This document shows positions 41,140 to 50,104 of a stretch of DNA of 64,000 bases, piece by piece (position 1 is the first letter of the stretch; every line of letters starts with the position of its first letter). A program made the position numbers and the translations under genes. The stretch is from Halobacteriovorax sp. HLS (lineage in GTDB: Bacteria; Bdellovibrionota; Bacteriovoracia; Bacteriovoracales; Bacteriovoracaceae). The notes below the pieces were generated by a model. The model was not told where the DNA came from, ran no database searches, and worked only from the letters and a program-made list of their open reading frames with translations. The stretch lies in contig NZ_QOCL01000002.1 of NCBI RefSeq assembly GCF_004006665.1, positions 62,001 to 126,000 on the forward strand, read 5' to 3'.

Positions 41140-42276
41140 CTATCCTCTTTCTTTCACACCAAGTTGTTTAGCGAGCTCTTCAGGGTTTGTTGAATAACTC
41201 ATGGCCGTATCTGTATCAATTAATCCAGCGTCAACATGCTTCTTTATCGTTTGATTCATTGTCATCATCCCAGACTTATCTTGACCAATTTGCATTTGAG
41301 AGTAAATTTGGTGAATTTTATCTTCTCGAATTAAGTTTCGTATCGCAGGTGTTGGAACAAGAACTTCAAGACCGAGACATCGACCTGGCTCGAATGACTT
41401 AGGAAGTAACTGTTGAGAAACTACCCCTTGAAGAACGAAACTCAATAGTGTTCTAATCTGAGATTGCTGATGCGCAGGGAAAACATTTATAACCCTATTT
41501 ATTGTTTGAATACAACTATTCGTATGAAGCGTACCGAAAACAAGGTGACCTGTTTCAGCAATTGTTAAGGCAGCTTCGATCGTCTCTGGATCCCTCATCT
41601 CTCCAACAAGTACAATGTCAGGATCTTGTCTTAGCAATGATTTTATAGCATTTTCGAAAGACAGGGAATCAGTTCCAATTTCTCTTTGATTAACTATGCA
41701 ACTTTTATGAGGGTGAACAAATTCAACAGGGTCTTCTAACGTTATAATATGTCCTGCTTCGTTTTCGTTAAGTCTATCAATTAGAGCTGCAAGTGTAGTC
41801 GACTTACCAGAGCCTGTTGGACCAGTTACAAGAATAAGTCCATTAGTAACATCGGTCATTTCTAATAGAACATTTGGTAATCTAAGAGATTTAAAATCAG
41901 GAATAATAGAAGGTATTTGCCTAAAAACCGCGGCAACTCCACCTTTAGAATAAAAAACATTTGATCTGAATCTTGCAAGTCCCTTTATACCAAAAGAAAA
42001 GTCCAGCTCTAGGTTCTTTTCTAATTCATTCTTTTGCTCTTCAGTAAGAATTTGATAAACCAATCTTTTACTATCAGCTGCTGATAACGCAGGGATTTTA
42101 ACCCTGACAATTTCTCCATTGACTCTTAATCCAGGAGGGGTCCCAACAGTAAGGTGTAAATCAGATGCACCGCTTTCTACCATTAACTTAAATAGTTGTT
42201 GAATCTTTACCGAATCAGCACCCGCTTGTTTGGTTTTAGTAAAGGTTTTATCTGCTTTGGTCGAGTCTCCACTCAT
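41140..42276 (-). CDS. pilT: type IV pilus retraction ATPase PilT
   Basis: PilT drives pilus retraction and twitching. The 378 residues show GASDLHLTVGTPPGLRVNG, Walker A GPTGSGKSTTLAAL, the Asp box TLEDPVEFVH, Walker B DPDIVLVGEMRDPETI, the His box TGHLVFGTLHTN, and the retraction-specific AIRNLI motif (TPAIRNLIREDK). It has a short extra N-terminus before the conserved domain. The gene sits 12 bases after pilB and five before pilC. Confidence 0.97.
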   Translation of the reverse strand: MSGDSTKADKTFTKTKQAGADSVKIQQLFKLMVESGASDLHLTVGTPPGLRVNGEIVRVKIPALSAADSKRLVYQILTEEQKNELEKNLELDFSFGIKGLARFRSNVFYSKGGVAAVFRQIPSIIPDFKSLRLPNVLLEMTDVTNGLILVTGPTGSGKSTTLAALIDRLNENEAGHIITLEDPVEFVHPHKSCIVNQREIGTDSLSFENAIKSLLRQDPDIVLVGEMRDPETIEAALTIAETGHLVFGTLHTNSCIQTINRVINVFPAHQQSQIRTLLSFVLQGVVSQQLLPKSFEPGRCLGLEVLVPTPAIRNLIREDKIHQIYSQMQIGQDKSGMMTMNQTIKKHVDAGLIDTDTAMSYSTNPEELAKQLGVKERG

Positions 42277-42288
42277 AGTCTTACTCCA

Positions 42289-43965
42289 TTAAAATTTATC
42301 TGCACTTGAATTATTCAACGCTTCTTCAAGAGTTGTTTCGCCCTTTGCAACTTTTGTCAAAGCACACATTCTAAGTGTCTTCATTCCATCTTTAATTGCT
42401 TGTTTCTTTATTTCGTCTGATGATGCATGTTTTAAAATCAATTCTTTAACTTTGACAGATAGATCCATAACTTCATAGATTGCAACACGACCCTTATAGC
42501 CAGTGTTGTTACACATATCGCATCCTTTACCCTTATATATTTTTATCTTAGAAGCAGAGCTTGGAGCGATACCACAGGCAACAATCTCCTCAACGGTTAC
42601 TTTTTCATCAACCTCTTTGCAGCTCTCACAAATTTTTCGACAAAGTCTCTGCGCAACGACAACATTAAGTGCACCAGTGACAAGAAATGGTTCAATTCCC
42701 ATATTTAACAATCTCGTAACAGTTGAAGGTGCATCATTTGTGTGTAAAGTTGATAAAACCATGTGACCAGTTAGCGCCGCTTCAACAGCAATTTCCCCAA
42801 CCTCTAAATCTCTAATTTCCCCAACCATGATAATATCAGGATCTTGTCTCAAAAAGGCCTTCAGAGCAAAAGGAAAGGTAAGACCTACTTCCTTTTTGAC
42901 ATTAACCTGATTTATTCCTTCTAAGTTAAATTCAACAGGATCTTCTGCTGTAGAAATATTATTCCCGATTACATTTAACTCTGCTAAGGCAGAGTAGAGA
43001 GTCGTCGTTTTACCAGAACCAGTTGGCCCCGTAACCAAACACATTCCGTAAGGTTGATGTATCCCTTCTTTAAAAACCTTTAACTGCGCAGGCTCAAAAC
43101 CTAATTTTGTCATATCAAGCTGTAAGTTTGATTGATCAAGTAGTCTTAAAACTATTTTTTCTCCAAAGAGCGTTGGTAAACTAGAAACTCTATAATCAAT
43201 TGCTTTACCACCAACAGAGAGCTTTATTCTTCCATCCTGAGGTTTTCTTTTTTCAGAAATATCCATTTGCGCCATAATTTTTAATCTTGAAGTCATTGGT
43301 GCCATAAGCGATTTAGGAGGTTTCGCAACTTCCATCAAAGTACCATCAACTCGAAATCGTACTCTAAAATTATGTTCGTACGGTTCAACATGGATATCTG
43401 AAGCTTTTCTGACATATGCATCAGCAAGAATTCTATTCACAAATCTAATTACATCTTCACCAATATCTTCTTCATTAACATTTTCATCTGGATTGACTTC
43501 ATTTGCTTTAACTTCTCTAATCGTCTCTAAGAGTTCATCAATAGACTCAGTGACACGTTCAAATATTTTTCCCCAAGACGAAATATTAGTTAAGATAAAC
43601 TCGACAGGATGTTGAAATATTGTTTGCAACTCGGCCTTTAATTCGGCGACAGAAGGATCAAAGATAGCAAGACTAACGGCCTTAGCTGTCTTTTGTATCG
43701 GCAACACTCTATATTTTAATACATCAGATTTTTTAATTAGCTTTATTGTTCTATCAGGTATCTTAGCCTTTGATAGATCTATGAAGGTAAGTCCGTAGTT
43801 TTCAGCTACTTGCTTAGCAAATTTTGTATCATCAAAAAATGACAGGTCAAGTAAACCAATTTCAGAAATTTTCGAAGGATCTTTTTCCAGTAAAAGTGGA
43901 CGCAAATCTTTAATCGGGATCATTCCCGTTTTACCAATCACGTCTGCAAATTCTTTCCTGAACAT
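42289..43965 (-). CDS. pilB: type IV pilus assembly ATPase PilB
   Basis: PilB powers pilus extension. The 558 residues have an N-terminal GspE-type domain (to about 150) with FIDLSKAKIPDRTIKLI, then ATPase motifs RKASDIHVEPYE, GPTGSGKTTTLY, TAEDPVEFNLEGINQV, DPDIIMVGEIRDLE and TGHMVLSTLHTND. A zinc-binding tetracysteine follows (CRKICESC ... CDMCNNTGYKGR). The ATG follows GGTGAC. A FliA-type promoter lies 34 bases upstream, so pilB-T-C may be expressed together with motility genes. Confidence 0.97.
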   Translation of the reverse strand: MFRKEFADVIGKTGMIPIKDLRPLLLEKDPSKISEIGLLDLSFFDDTKFAKQVAENYGLTFIDLSKAKIPDRTIKLIKKSDVLKYRVLPIQKTAKAVSLAIFDPSVAELKAELQTIFQHPVEFILTNISSWGKIFERVTESIDELLETIREVKANEVNPDENVNEEDIGEDVIRFVNRILADAYVRKASDIHVEPYEHNFRVRFRVDGTLMEVAKPPKSLMAPMTSRLKIMAQMDISEKRKPQDGRIKLSVGGKAIDYRVSSLPTLFGEKIVLRLLDQSNLQLDMTKLGFEPAQLKVFKEGIHQPYGMCLVTGPTGSGKTTTLYSALAELNVIGNNISTAEDPVEFNLEGINQVNVKKEVGLTFPFALKAFLRQDPDIIMVGEIRDLEVGEIAVEAALTGHMVLSTLHTNDAPSTVTRLLNMGIEPFLVTGALNVVVAQRLCRKICESCKEVDEKVTVEEIVACGIAPSSASKIKIYKGKGCDMCNNTGYKGRVAIYEVMDLSVKVKELILKHASSDEIKKQAIKDGMKTLRMCALTKVAKGETTLEEALNNSSADKF

Positions 43966-43998
43966 AAGTCACCGTAAATAAAAGTCTCTATATATATC

Positions 43999-44025
43999 TT
44001 ATCGGATATATTAAAATTTTATTTA
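43999..44025 (-). promoter_or_regulatory. FliA (sigma-28) promoter of pilBTC
   Basis: On the minus strand TAAA (44025-44022), a 15-base spacer and TCCGATAA (44006-43999) match the FliA consensus TAAA-N15-GCCGATAA at 11 of 12 positions. It lies in the 110-base gap behind aroE and would give a leader of about 27 bases before the pilB ATG. It is the second FliA-type promoter in the window. Confidence 0.7.
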
Positions 44026-44075
44026 AGAATTTTAAGTGGTTAGAGTTTTCCGCAGTAAAGAACTCAAGTATTGAC

Positions 44076-44732
44076 CTAATCCCAGAAATCTAGAGCAAAT
44101 TTAGCCTGGAGCTTTAATAGTTCTAGCCCGTCAACATATGAGTACTTGTTTTGAATTATTTTAGCCTGCTTGCTACTTGAGTAATTATAGTCCCAAAAAA
44201 TTGTATCTTTAGACAAAGCTCCTTCATAAAGAAACTCTCTTGAGCACGTATTTATAATTAATCCATTATTCAAATTCGAGAGATCTAATTTGGTAATATC
44301 ACCACAAGATCGTCTCGAATATTGCCTATATTGTAGCTTCAAAGAGTTTAGAGCTGCGATGGTGATTGAGGCCATAGAACCATCTCCAAGAATTACTATT
44401 GATTTATCAGTGTAACTTCTAAGTAATTGCTCCACGGCCATAAAGTCTGTATTAGTTCCGAAATACTGATTCCCTTCTTTTTTAATGCAATTTATTGCAC
44501 CAAGGGCCTCTATTTCTCGATCAAGTATTACATCTTTAAGAAATTGCTTTTTATAAGGCGCTGTAATACTAAGTCCATCAACTAAGTTAAAAAAATATTC
44601 TAATTTAGGTATTTTTGATTCTTCTTCAAAGTCAAAAAGAGAATAATCAACGGGCTCACCTAGAATTTCCTCATACATTTGCTGTGATTTACTATGAGAA
44701 ATATTTCTACCAACAAGTCCTAATTTTCTCAT
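44076..44732 (-). CDS. aroE: compact shikimate dehydrogenase
   Basis: AroE reduces 3-dehydroshikimate to shikimate with NADPH. The 218 residues contain GLVGRNISHSKS (substrate-binding serines), SITAPYKKQF with the catalytic Lys, GAINCI and FGTNTDF with the catalytic Asp. A short nucleotide-binding segment, IVILGDGSMASITIAAL, has G-D-G-S-M-A-S in place of G-x-G-G-x-x-x-A. The end DGLELLKLQAKFALDFW matches the family's C-terminal helix, so the gene is not broken; it is about 50 residues shorter than usual, mostly in the nucleotide domain. It lies two bases after ribF. Confidence 0.85.
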   Translation of the reverse strand: MRKLGLVGRNISHSKSQQMYEEILGEPVDYSLFDFEEESKIPKLEYFFNLVDGLSITAPYKKQFLKDVILDREIEALGAINCIKKEGNQYFGTNTDFMAVEQLLRSYTDKSIVILGDGSMASITIAALNSLKLQYRQYSRRSCGDITKLDLSNLNNGLIINTCSREFLYEGALSKDTIFWDYNYSSSKQAKIIQNKYSYVDGLELLKLQAKFALDFWD

Positions 44733-44734
44733 TT

Positions 44735-45649
44735 CTAACTCTTAAAATAAGCTTTTGCGTGGGAAACATCATTAGAGATTTGTTCAACCAATTCATTCAC
44801 GCTTGAAAACTTCTTCTCATCTCTTACCCGCTTATGAAACTTCACCTTTAGCTCTTCACCATAGATGTCTTCTGAAAAATCGAAAATATTTGTTTCAACC
44901 GTCTTAAGATTAGTTTCATTAAAAGTAGGATTGATCCCTATATTGGTAATAGAGTGATAAATCATTCCTCGAACTTCAACAGTTGTTATATAAACACCAA
45001 AAGCTGGTGTTATTCTCTCATCATTGTACTCAATATTTGCAGTAGGAAAGCCAATCTGTCTTCCTCTTCCCGCTCCTTTTACAACAGTACCACTAAGGAA
45101 GAATTCTCTTCCTAGCAGCTTATTCGCATGCTCAACATCTCCCTCATTAATTGATTTTCTAATTCGAGAAGATGAAATATCCGACTCTGATTTTTTAAAT
45201 TCATCTAGTTTAACAATATTTATTTCCGAGCAATAACTTTGAACAAAAGAGAAATCACCTTTCTTGTTCGCACCAAATGTAAAATCATGCCCCATGTAAA
45301 TAAACTTCACTTGCTTACTCTTCAACAAGTAGTCCTCAAGAAATTGACTTGGACTCAGTGTGCTTAGATCACGAGTAAACGGGATCTCGTAAAAGTAATC
45401 TACTCCTAAGTTTTTTAAAAGTTCATATTTCTCAGAGTAGGTATTAATAAGGAAATTATCCTTCGGACTTAAAATCCTCATCGGATGAGGATTAAAAGTA
45501 ATAAGAACGAATTTTGTTCCATTTTCTTTACACAAACTACTTATCGATTTGATAATACTTTGATGTCCAAGATGAACGCCATCAAAGTTACCCATTGTAA
45601 TTGAAATAGTTTCGTTAGAAATTTCTTTAAGACTACTTATCTTTTTCAT
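44735..45649 (-). CDS. ribF: bifunctional riboflavin kinase/FAD synthetase
   Basis: RibF phosphorylates riboflavin to FMN and adenylates FMN to FAD. The 304 residues have the N-terminal nucleotidyltransferase domain (ITMGNFDGVHLGHQSII, LITFNPHPMRIL, YMGHDFTFGANKKGD, and SSSRIRKSINEG). The C-terminal kinase domain has GAGRGRQIGFPTANI, GVYITTVEV and ITNIGINPTFN. It is three bases downstream of batD and two upstream of aroE, so it is part of that long operon although unrelated in function. Confidence 0.96.
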   Translation of the reverse strand: MKKISSLKEISNETISITMGNFDGVHLGHQSIIKSISSLCKENGTKFVLITFNPHPMRILSPKDNFLINTYSEKYELLKNLGVDYFYEIPFTRDLSTLSPSQFLEDYLLKSKQVKFIYMGHDFTFGANKKGDFSFVQSYCSEINIVKLDEFKKSESDISSSRIRKSINEGDVEHANKLLGREFFLSGTVVKGAGRGRQIGFPTANIEYNDERITPAFGVYITTVEVRGMIYHSITNIGINPTFNETNLKTVETNIFDFSEDIYGEELKVKFHKRVRDEKKFSSVNELVEQISNDVSHAKAYFKS

Positions 45650-45652
45650 TAT

Positions 45653-47302
45653 TTATTCTATTAGTTTTCGTAATTCATTAATATGTTTTCTGTTCACTTT
45701 TAAAGTTTTATGAATACCCTCTGAATAAGTACCTCTCTCAAGGGCATCTAGCAACATTAAAAGATGATCTTTAGCTTGGTCCGAAAGTGAACTTGCTCCC
45801 AGTTTCTCAGTTGCAGTTTTTTGTTCATCACCTGGAAGATAATTAATTAATGCATAAATAGTAGAGTAACTACAGTTTTTTGATATTGCTTCTTTTACAA
45901 GACGCTTTATATTTTCATTAGATGACTTTTTGCCAGTAATAAAGAAGCTTATTACTACAAGAATGATTGCCATAACTAACGAAATATTTAATCTTAAAGG
46001 CGTTAGGCTAGAAGTTACACTCTTACCAAGCCCTATGCCGACGATCCCCTTATTAGGAATTGACTCTTGCGGCTTCTCATCTTTTACATCCTCTCCTGCT
46101 GAAACCTCAGGGCGAGTGAAGCTTCTAGCGGTTGTATTTGCACCAGAAACAATCATCTCAGGAACAGGAATCTCAGTCGTCACATATACATTTTGATCTG
46201 GATCAAAATACGCGACCTTTGTAGTTGAAGGTTCAAGTTTAAATCCTGCTCGAGGTAAGAAAGTATATTCAAAAATCTTTTTCTGGACCTGCTTATCAAC
46301 AGGCTGAATCTCACCTTTTGTATCGAATTCCTCCAAGCTTTCATGAGAAAATATTTTAGGAGGATCAAATGCTTCGAGAGCACCAACTCCCTTAACCTCC
46401 AACTTTGCTTCAATGGCCTCATTCACTAAAAATTTATTTCTTGGAACAGTTAAATTAAACTCATGTTTACCTACAAGACCTGTGAAATAAGGAGGAACAT
46501 TTTCAGAAGGCAGTGACATCACATTTATTTTAACTTTTGAGCTATTGAAACTTCTCGTTCGATATTGTCCTAACTGTAGACCAAAGCCAAATGCTCCTCG
46601 ATTCCTAGAACTTGCATACTGTACTTTTAACTTTAAAGGATCAATTGTTGCTTCACCAGGCTTTTGCGCAAAGAGTCTCGCAGAATACTTAAGCGTTCTT
46701 CGATACATCTCTCCTTGATAACGTACAGTCTCTACAACTTCATTAACTATATGAAATCTCTTCAAAAACTTAGAAAGTGTTGGATATTTCTCTACCTCAC
46801 TTCCAAGAACACCAATCTTGAAATATAAATAATAGTTAACATCAAACCCTTCACCGACATATACATCTGTTTTGCTTGGTACAGCTAAAACAAATATATC
46901 CTTAGCTCGCTGAGGTTCTTTCAATACGTTGATACTTAAATTCTTAAGTTTCTCTTTCTTACCTCCGCCGAAGTCTACTTCGATGTTTCTAATATAGTTT
47001 TGTCCAGAGTATTGTGATTGTACGCTATATACAATATTGACTTCCTTCTTCGTTGCGAATTTTCCGTTCAAAATAGTTGTCTTAATAGACACACCCTGAT
47101 TACTTTTACCAAGAACTTCAAAACGTCCCGGATCAAAAGATATATACGGATCCTCATCACCGCTAAGCTGAATCTTAAAGATCAAGTCAAAAGGCTCGTT
47201 TACGATCGGAGATGAAGGTTGAATAAATACATTAACCTTCTCTGATCCGTAAGAACTAAAGACACCTAAGGTTAATAGCAATAAAAGTAATAATTTCTTC
47301 AT
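45653..47302 (-). CDS. batD: BatD-like membrane protein of the Bat operon
   Basis: The 549 residues have a signal peptide (MKKLLLLLLLTLGVFSSYG), then several Ig-like beta-sandwich domains as in BatD/oxygen-tolerance family proteins. Segments include VFIQPSSPIVNEPFDLIF, VPSKTDVYVGEGFDVNYYLYF, LTVPRNKFLVNEAIEAKLEVKG and FLPRAGFKLEPS. A membrane helix near residue 450 (LRLNISLVMAIILVVISFF) and a cytoplasmic helical tail follow. I start at ATG 47302, four bases after the batB stop; an in-frame TTG at 47344 lies inside batB and lacks the signal peptide start. It acts with the VWA proteins upstream. The pathway's exact role is unsettled in the literature. Confidence 0.85.
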   Translation of the reverse strand: MKKLLLLLLLTLGVFSSYGSEKVNVFIQPSSPIVNEPFDLIFKIQLSGDEDPYISFDPGRFEVLGKSNQGVSIKTTILNGKFATKKEVNIVYSVQSQYSGQNYIRNIEVDFGGGKKEKLKNLSINVLKEPQRAKDIFVLAVPSKTDVYVGEGFDVNYYLYFKIGVLGSEVEKYPTLSKFLKRFHIVNEVVETVRYQGEMYRRTLKYSARLFAQKPGEATIDPLKLKVQYASSRNRGAFGFGLQLGQYRTRSFNSSKVKINVMSLPSENVPPYFTGLVGKHEFNLTVPRNKFLVNEAIEAKLEVKGVGALEAFDPPKIFSHESLEEFDTKGEIQPVDKQVQKKIFEYTFLPRAGFKLEPSTTKVAYFDPDQNVYVTTEIPVPEMIVSGANTTARSFTRPEVSAGEDVKDEKPQESIPNKGIVGIGLGKSVTSSLTPLRLNISLVMAIILVVISFFITGKKSSNENIKRLVKEAISKNCSYSTIYALINYLPGDEQKTATEKLGASSLSDQAKDHLLMLLDALERGTYSEGIHKTLKVNRKHINELRKLIE

Positions 47303-47306
47303 ATTT

Positions 47307-49118
47307 TCACCAATCTTTCTTTTCAGTTCTCTTGTCTTTACCAATTGTTGTTTTCAAGTAGCGTTTTTGCAAGCCTCTATCATCATTCATTATTTGCTTA
47401 AGTGTCGCAGGGACTTTCTTCATCTTCCGCTTCTTTCTAATTTCATCTTCTTTTTGTTTTACAGTTTTCTTCTTTTCTTTTTTATCTTTGTCTCCATCAC
47501 TCTTGTCTTTATCTTTATTCTTTTTTTCTTTATCTTTATTCTGTTCATCATTACTCTTCTTCTTTTCTTTATCTTTTTTCTTTTCTTTATCTTTTTGCGA
47601 ATTCTTCTGTTTTTGCTCACTATTCTTCTTATTATTTTGGTCTTGCTCTTTGTCCTTATCACTCTGATTTTCGTTCTGCTTATTATCTTTTTTATCTTTT
47701 TGATCTTCTTGGTCTTTCTGATCATCCTTCTTCTGTTTTTTTTGATTTTTCTTTTGATCTTTCTGTCTCAATCCCATCAAAGTATTATTCTCTAATATTT
47801 TCTTTTGTTGATCCGTTAAATTTTGTCGAGACATTAATTCATCAAACAATGGTACTGCTTTTGAAAATTCCCCATTTTGAATCATAGATGTTGTCATATT
47901 TAAAAGAGCTTCATTAGAAATTGTTTTGGGATTTGTTGCTATTTCCTCATAAAGAATTTGAGCACTCTTGCTATCTTTTAATCTTATTAAATTCTCAGCA
48001 AGCTTTAGTTTTTGAGAAGTATCCAATTCACCCTTTTTCAATTTTTCCTTTAGCATATCTGTATTAATCTCAAGAGCAGACTTAGGCTTTTCAACCTCTT
48101 GAGCTTCAACATTATTAAAACCAGTTAACGTTAATAAAACCAGTAAACTAACAAAGGTCTTTCGTATTGAAACTAAATAAGAAAAACATAAAATAATGAT
48201 AGATATAACAATTATTCGATACGTCAAGACTGGTCGTATACGAACTTCACCACTTGCCATTTTAGACTTAAACCTTCCTCGAAAAAAGGTAAGTATTTCT
48301 TCGGTCGGTAATGAATATGATAGTGATATCCAATATTTTGAATTCTTTGTTTTTTCAACAAAGCTCTTTATATTTGACTCACTTAAGCTTGAAACAACAT
48401 CTTCCCCATTATATCTCTTATAGCCTCTAAAGCTACCATCCTGAGTTCTAATAGGGATCGGTCCTCCTTTTAGAGTACCTACACCAACAATGGCTAAATT
48501 AACTTCTGATGGGATAGTCATACCTTGCAAACTATCGTGCTCCTCTCCATCCGTTATAACAAGAAGGTTTCCACCTTTATAATCAGAGTTAAGTGAAAAG
48601 TATCCAATCGCTTCTTTAATCGCAACTGATAATTGAGAACCTCCACTTATTATTGCAGGATTATCTAGACCATTTAGAATTGAATCTAATAGATCTATAT
48701 CGTCAGTAAATGGAACCACTCTTTTATGCGTATCAGAGAAAACAATCACAGAGACTTGATGACCTGCAGCTCTTTTAACAAAGTGCCTGGCCATCATTAA
48801 TGCTTTCTTAAACCGATTAGGTCTCACATCTTCAACCAACATACTCAAAGACTTATCGATCAAGATAATTGTTCGTTGATCAGGAATGTCCGAGTTTATT
48901 TTTTCTTCTTTACCCCTCAGGTCCAAAGTCGCAACGATTAGTAATGAAAACGCTAGGAACTTTAAAAATGAAGCGATTTTAGAGGATTTAGATCTATCCA
49001 AAAACCAGTGATCTTTAACCCAAGCAAAATACTTGTCTTCATATTTCTTAAGTAGAAAGAAGCTTATTATTAAGATTACAAGTACAAATGGGAAATATGA
49101 CCAGTATACAAAGCTCAT
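47307..49118 (-). CDS. batB: BatB-BatC-like fusion: VWA membrane protein with TPR and a Lys/Asp-rich tail
   Basis: The first 330 residues are a BatB-type protein: an N-terminal membrane helix, a VWA domain with the MIDAS motif LIDKSLSMLVED and VITDGEEHD, then a membrane helix (IIVISIIILCFSYLVSI). Residues about 350-430 are TPR-like (KLAENLIRLKDSKSAQILYEEIA). From about 440 to 570 the sequence is almost only Lys, Asp, Glu, Gln, Asn and Ser. It ends in a less biased patch (LKQIMNDDRGLQKRYLKTT). In Bacteroides these parts are separate batB and batC genes. It overlaps batA by four bases. Confidence 0.82.
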   Translation of the reverse strand: MSFVYWSYFPFVLVILIISFFLLKKYEDKYFAWVKDHWFLDRSKSSKIASFLKFLAFSLLIVATLDLRGKEEKINSDIPDQRTIILIDKSLSMLVEDVRPNRFKKALMMARHFVKRAAGHQVSVIVFSDTHKRVVPFTDDIDLLDSILNGLDNPAIISGGSQLSVAIKEAIGYFSLNSDYKGGNLLVITDGEEHDSLQGMTIPSEVNLAIVGVGTLKGGPIPIRTQDGSFRGYKRYNGEDVVSSLSESNIKSFVEKTKNSKYWISLSYSLPTEEILTFFRGRFKSKMASGEVRIRPVLTYRIIVISIIILCFSYLVSIRKTFVSLLVLLTLTGFNNVEAQEVEKPKSALEINTDMLKEKLKKGELDTSQKLKLAENLIRLKDSKSAQILYEEIATNPKTISNEALLNMTTSMIQNGEFSKAVPLFDELMSRQNLTDQQKKILENNTLMGLRQKDQKKNQKKQKKDDQKDQEDQKDKKDNKQNENQSDKDKEQDQNNKKNSEQKQKNSQKDKEKKKDKEKKKSNDEQNKDKEKKNKDKDKSDGDKDKKEKKKTVKQKEDEIRKKRKMKKVPATLKQIMNDDRGLQKRYLKTTIGKDKRTEKKDW

Positions 49119-50104
49119 GAAACTCCCTCTCTAAAAAATATTTTCCTAGATAATTCACAAACTATTAACAAGAAAACTCCAAAGACTAGAAACTTCAGAT
49201 ATATTTCTTTATATATAACCTTAGCTGATGAATCAATTTCAGACCTTTCTAACTTCTCAATTTCAGCTAATACATCTTTTAAGGCCTGCTCATTTTGAGC
49301 GGCAAAAGACTTACCATTCGTTATACGAGAAATCTCTTCAAGTGTTTTAAAGTCAATAGATCCTCCTGGAATAGTCTGGTAACGCTTTCTTCCAAACACA
49401 TTCTTTCCATAAGGAATCTTAGCGTCTAAACTTCCACCCATCCCAATTGTATAAACTTTAATGCCTTGGGCCTTAGCTTCCTCTGCCGCTTGAATTGGCG
49501 TGAGAAAACCAACATTACTTACACCATCTGTAAGAAGTACTATAACTTTACTTTTTGCAAGAGACTGAGCTCCTCTAGCGACAGCAAGACCTAGAGCATC
49601 TCCAATATTAGTACCACTCCCAAGCATTCCACCAACATCGATCTGAGCAACCATTTGCCGTATTAATTTCAAATCTGTACTGAGTGGTAATAGAGTGAAC
49701 GCTTTTTCTGAAAACATGATAATCCCAATTCTATCAGTAGGACGTAAAGCGACAAACTCACCTATTTTCTCTTTTGCTACTTCTAATCGGTTAGGTGTAA
49801 AATCTTCTGCAAGCATAGATCTAGAAACATCGACGACAAAGAAAATATCATTCACTTCAATTTTATTTTTAGCAAAGCCTTGAGGTATTCTTGGTTGTGT
49901 TAATGAATAACTTATAAATAGCCAACCGACAGCTCCAACGATCCAAACTAAAACTCGGCGTAATTGAGATGCTTCCTCCTTTATTCCTCCAGGTAGAAAT
50001 ATCTCACTCTTTTTTAAAATATTAAAATACGACAAAGACCAAATAGTTAAGCCAACTAATCCCCAAACGGCCATTAGCAGGTTCGTAAATTCAATTCCTT
50101 TCAA
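49115..50104 (-). CDS. batA: BatA-like VWA membrane protein
   Basis: The 329 residues have two N-terminal membrane helices (LLMAVWGLVGLTIW and VLVWIVGAVGWLFI), a VWA domain with a complete MIDAS site (FVVDVSRSMLAEDF, GSGTNIGDALGLA, VLLTDGVSNVG), and a C-terminal membrane helix (FLVFGVFLLIVCE). It starts at TTG 50104, after a GAGGAGG ribosome site, overlapping the upstream gene by 14 bases. It fits the Bat/MoxR operon, where VWA proteins are thought to work with a MoxR ATPase as chaperones or metal-insertion factors. Confidence 0.88.
   Translation of the reverse strand: MKGIEFTNLLMAVWGLVGLTIWSLSYFNILKKSEIFLPGGIKEEASQLRRVLVWIVGAVGWLFISYSLTQPRIPQGFAKNKIEVNDIFFVVDVSRSMLAEDFTPNRLEVAKEKIGEFVALRPTDRIGIIMFSEKAFTLLPLSTDLKLIRQMVAQIDVGGMLGSGTNIGDALGLAVARGAQSLAKSKVIVLLTDGVSNVGFLTPIQAAEEAKAQGIKVYTIGMGGSLDAKIPYGKNVFGRKRYQTIPGGSIDFKTLEEISRITNGKSFAAQNEQALKDVLAEIEKLERSEIDSSAKVIYKEIYLKFLVFGVFLLIVCELSRKIFFREGVS

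Noticed and set aside
44076-44732. aroE as a truncated pseudogene
   Set aside because: The family's C-terminal helix motif is present at the end, so the shortness comes from a compact nucleotide domain, not from a premature stop.
47303-47344. Upstream TTG start for batD
   Set aside because: It lies inside batB, and the signal peptide begins at the later ATG.
47367-47795. A plus-strand open frame rich in Leu, Ile and Phe that looks like a 142-residue membrane protein
   Set aside because: It is the complement of the lysine-rich tail of the BatB-BatC fusion; AAA/AAG codons read backwards give TTT/CTT. It has no ribosome site.
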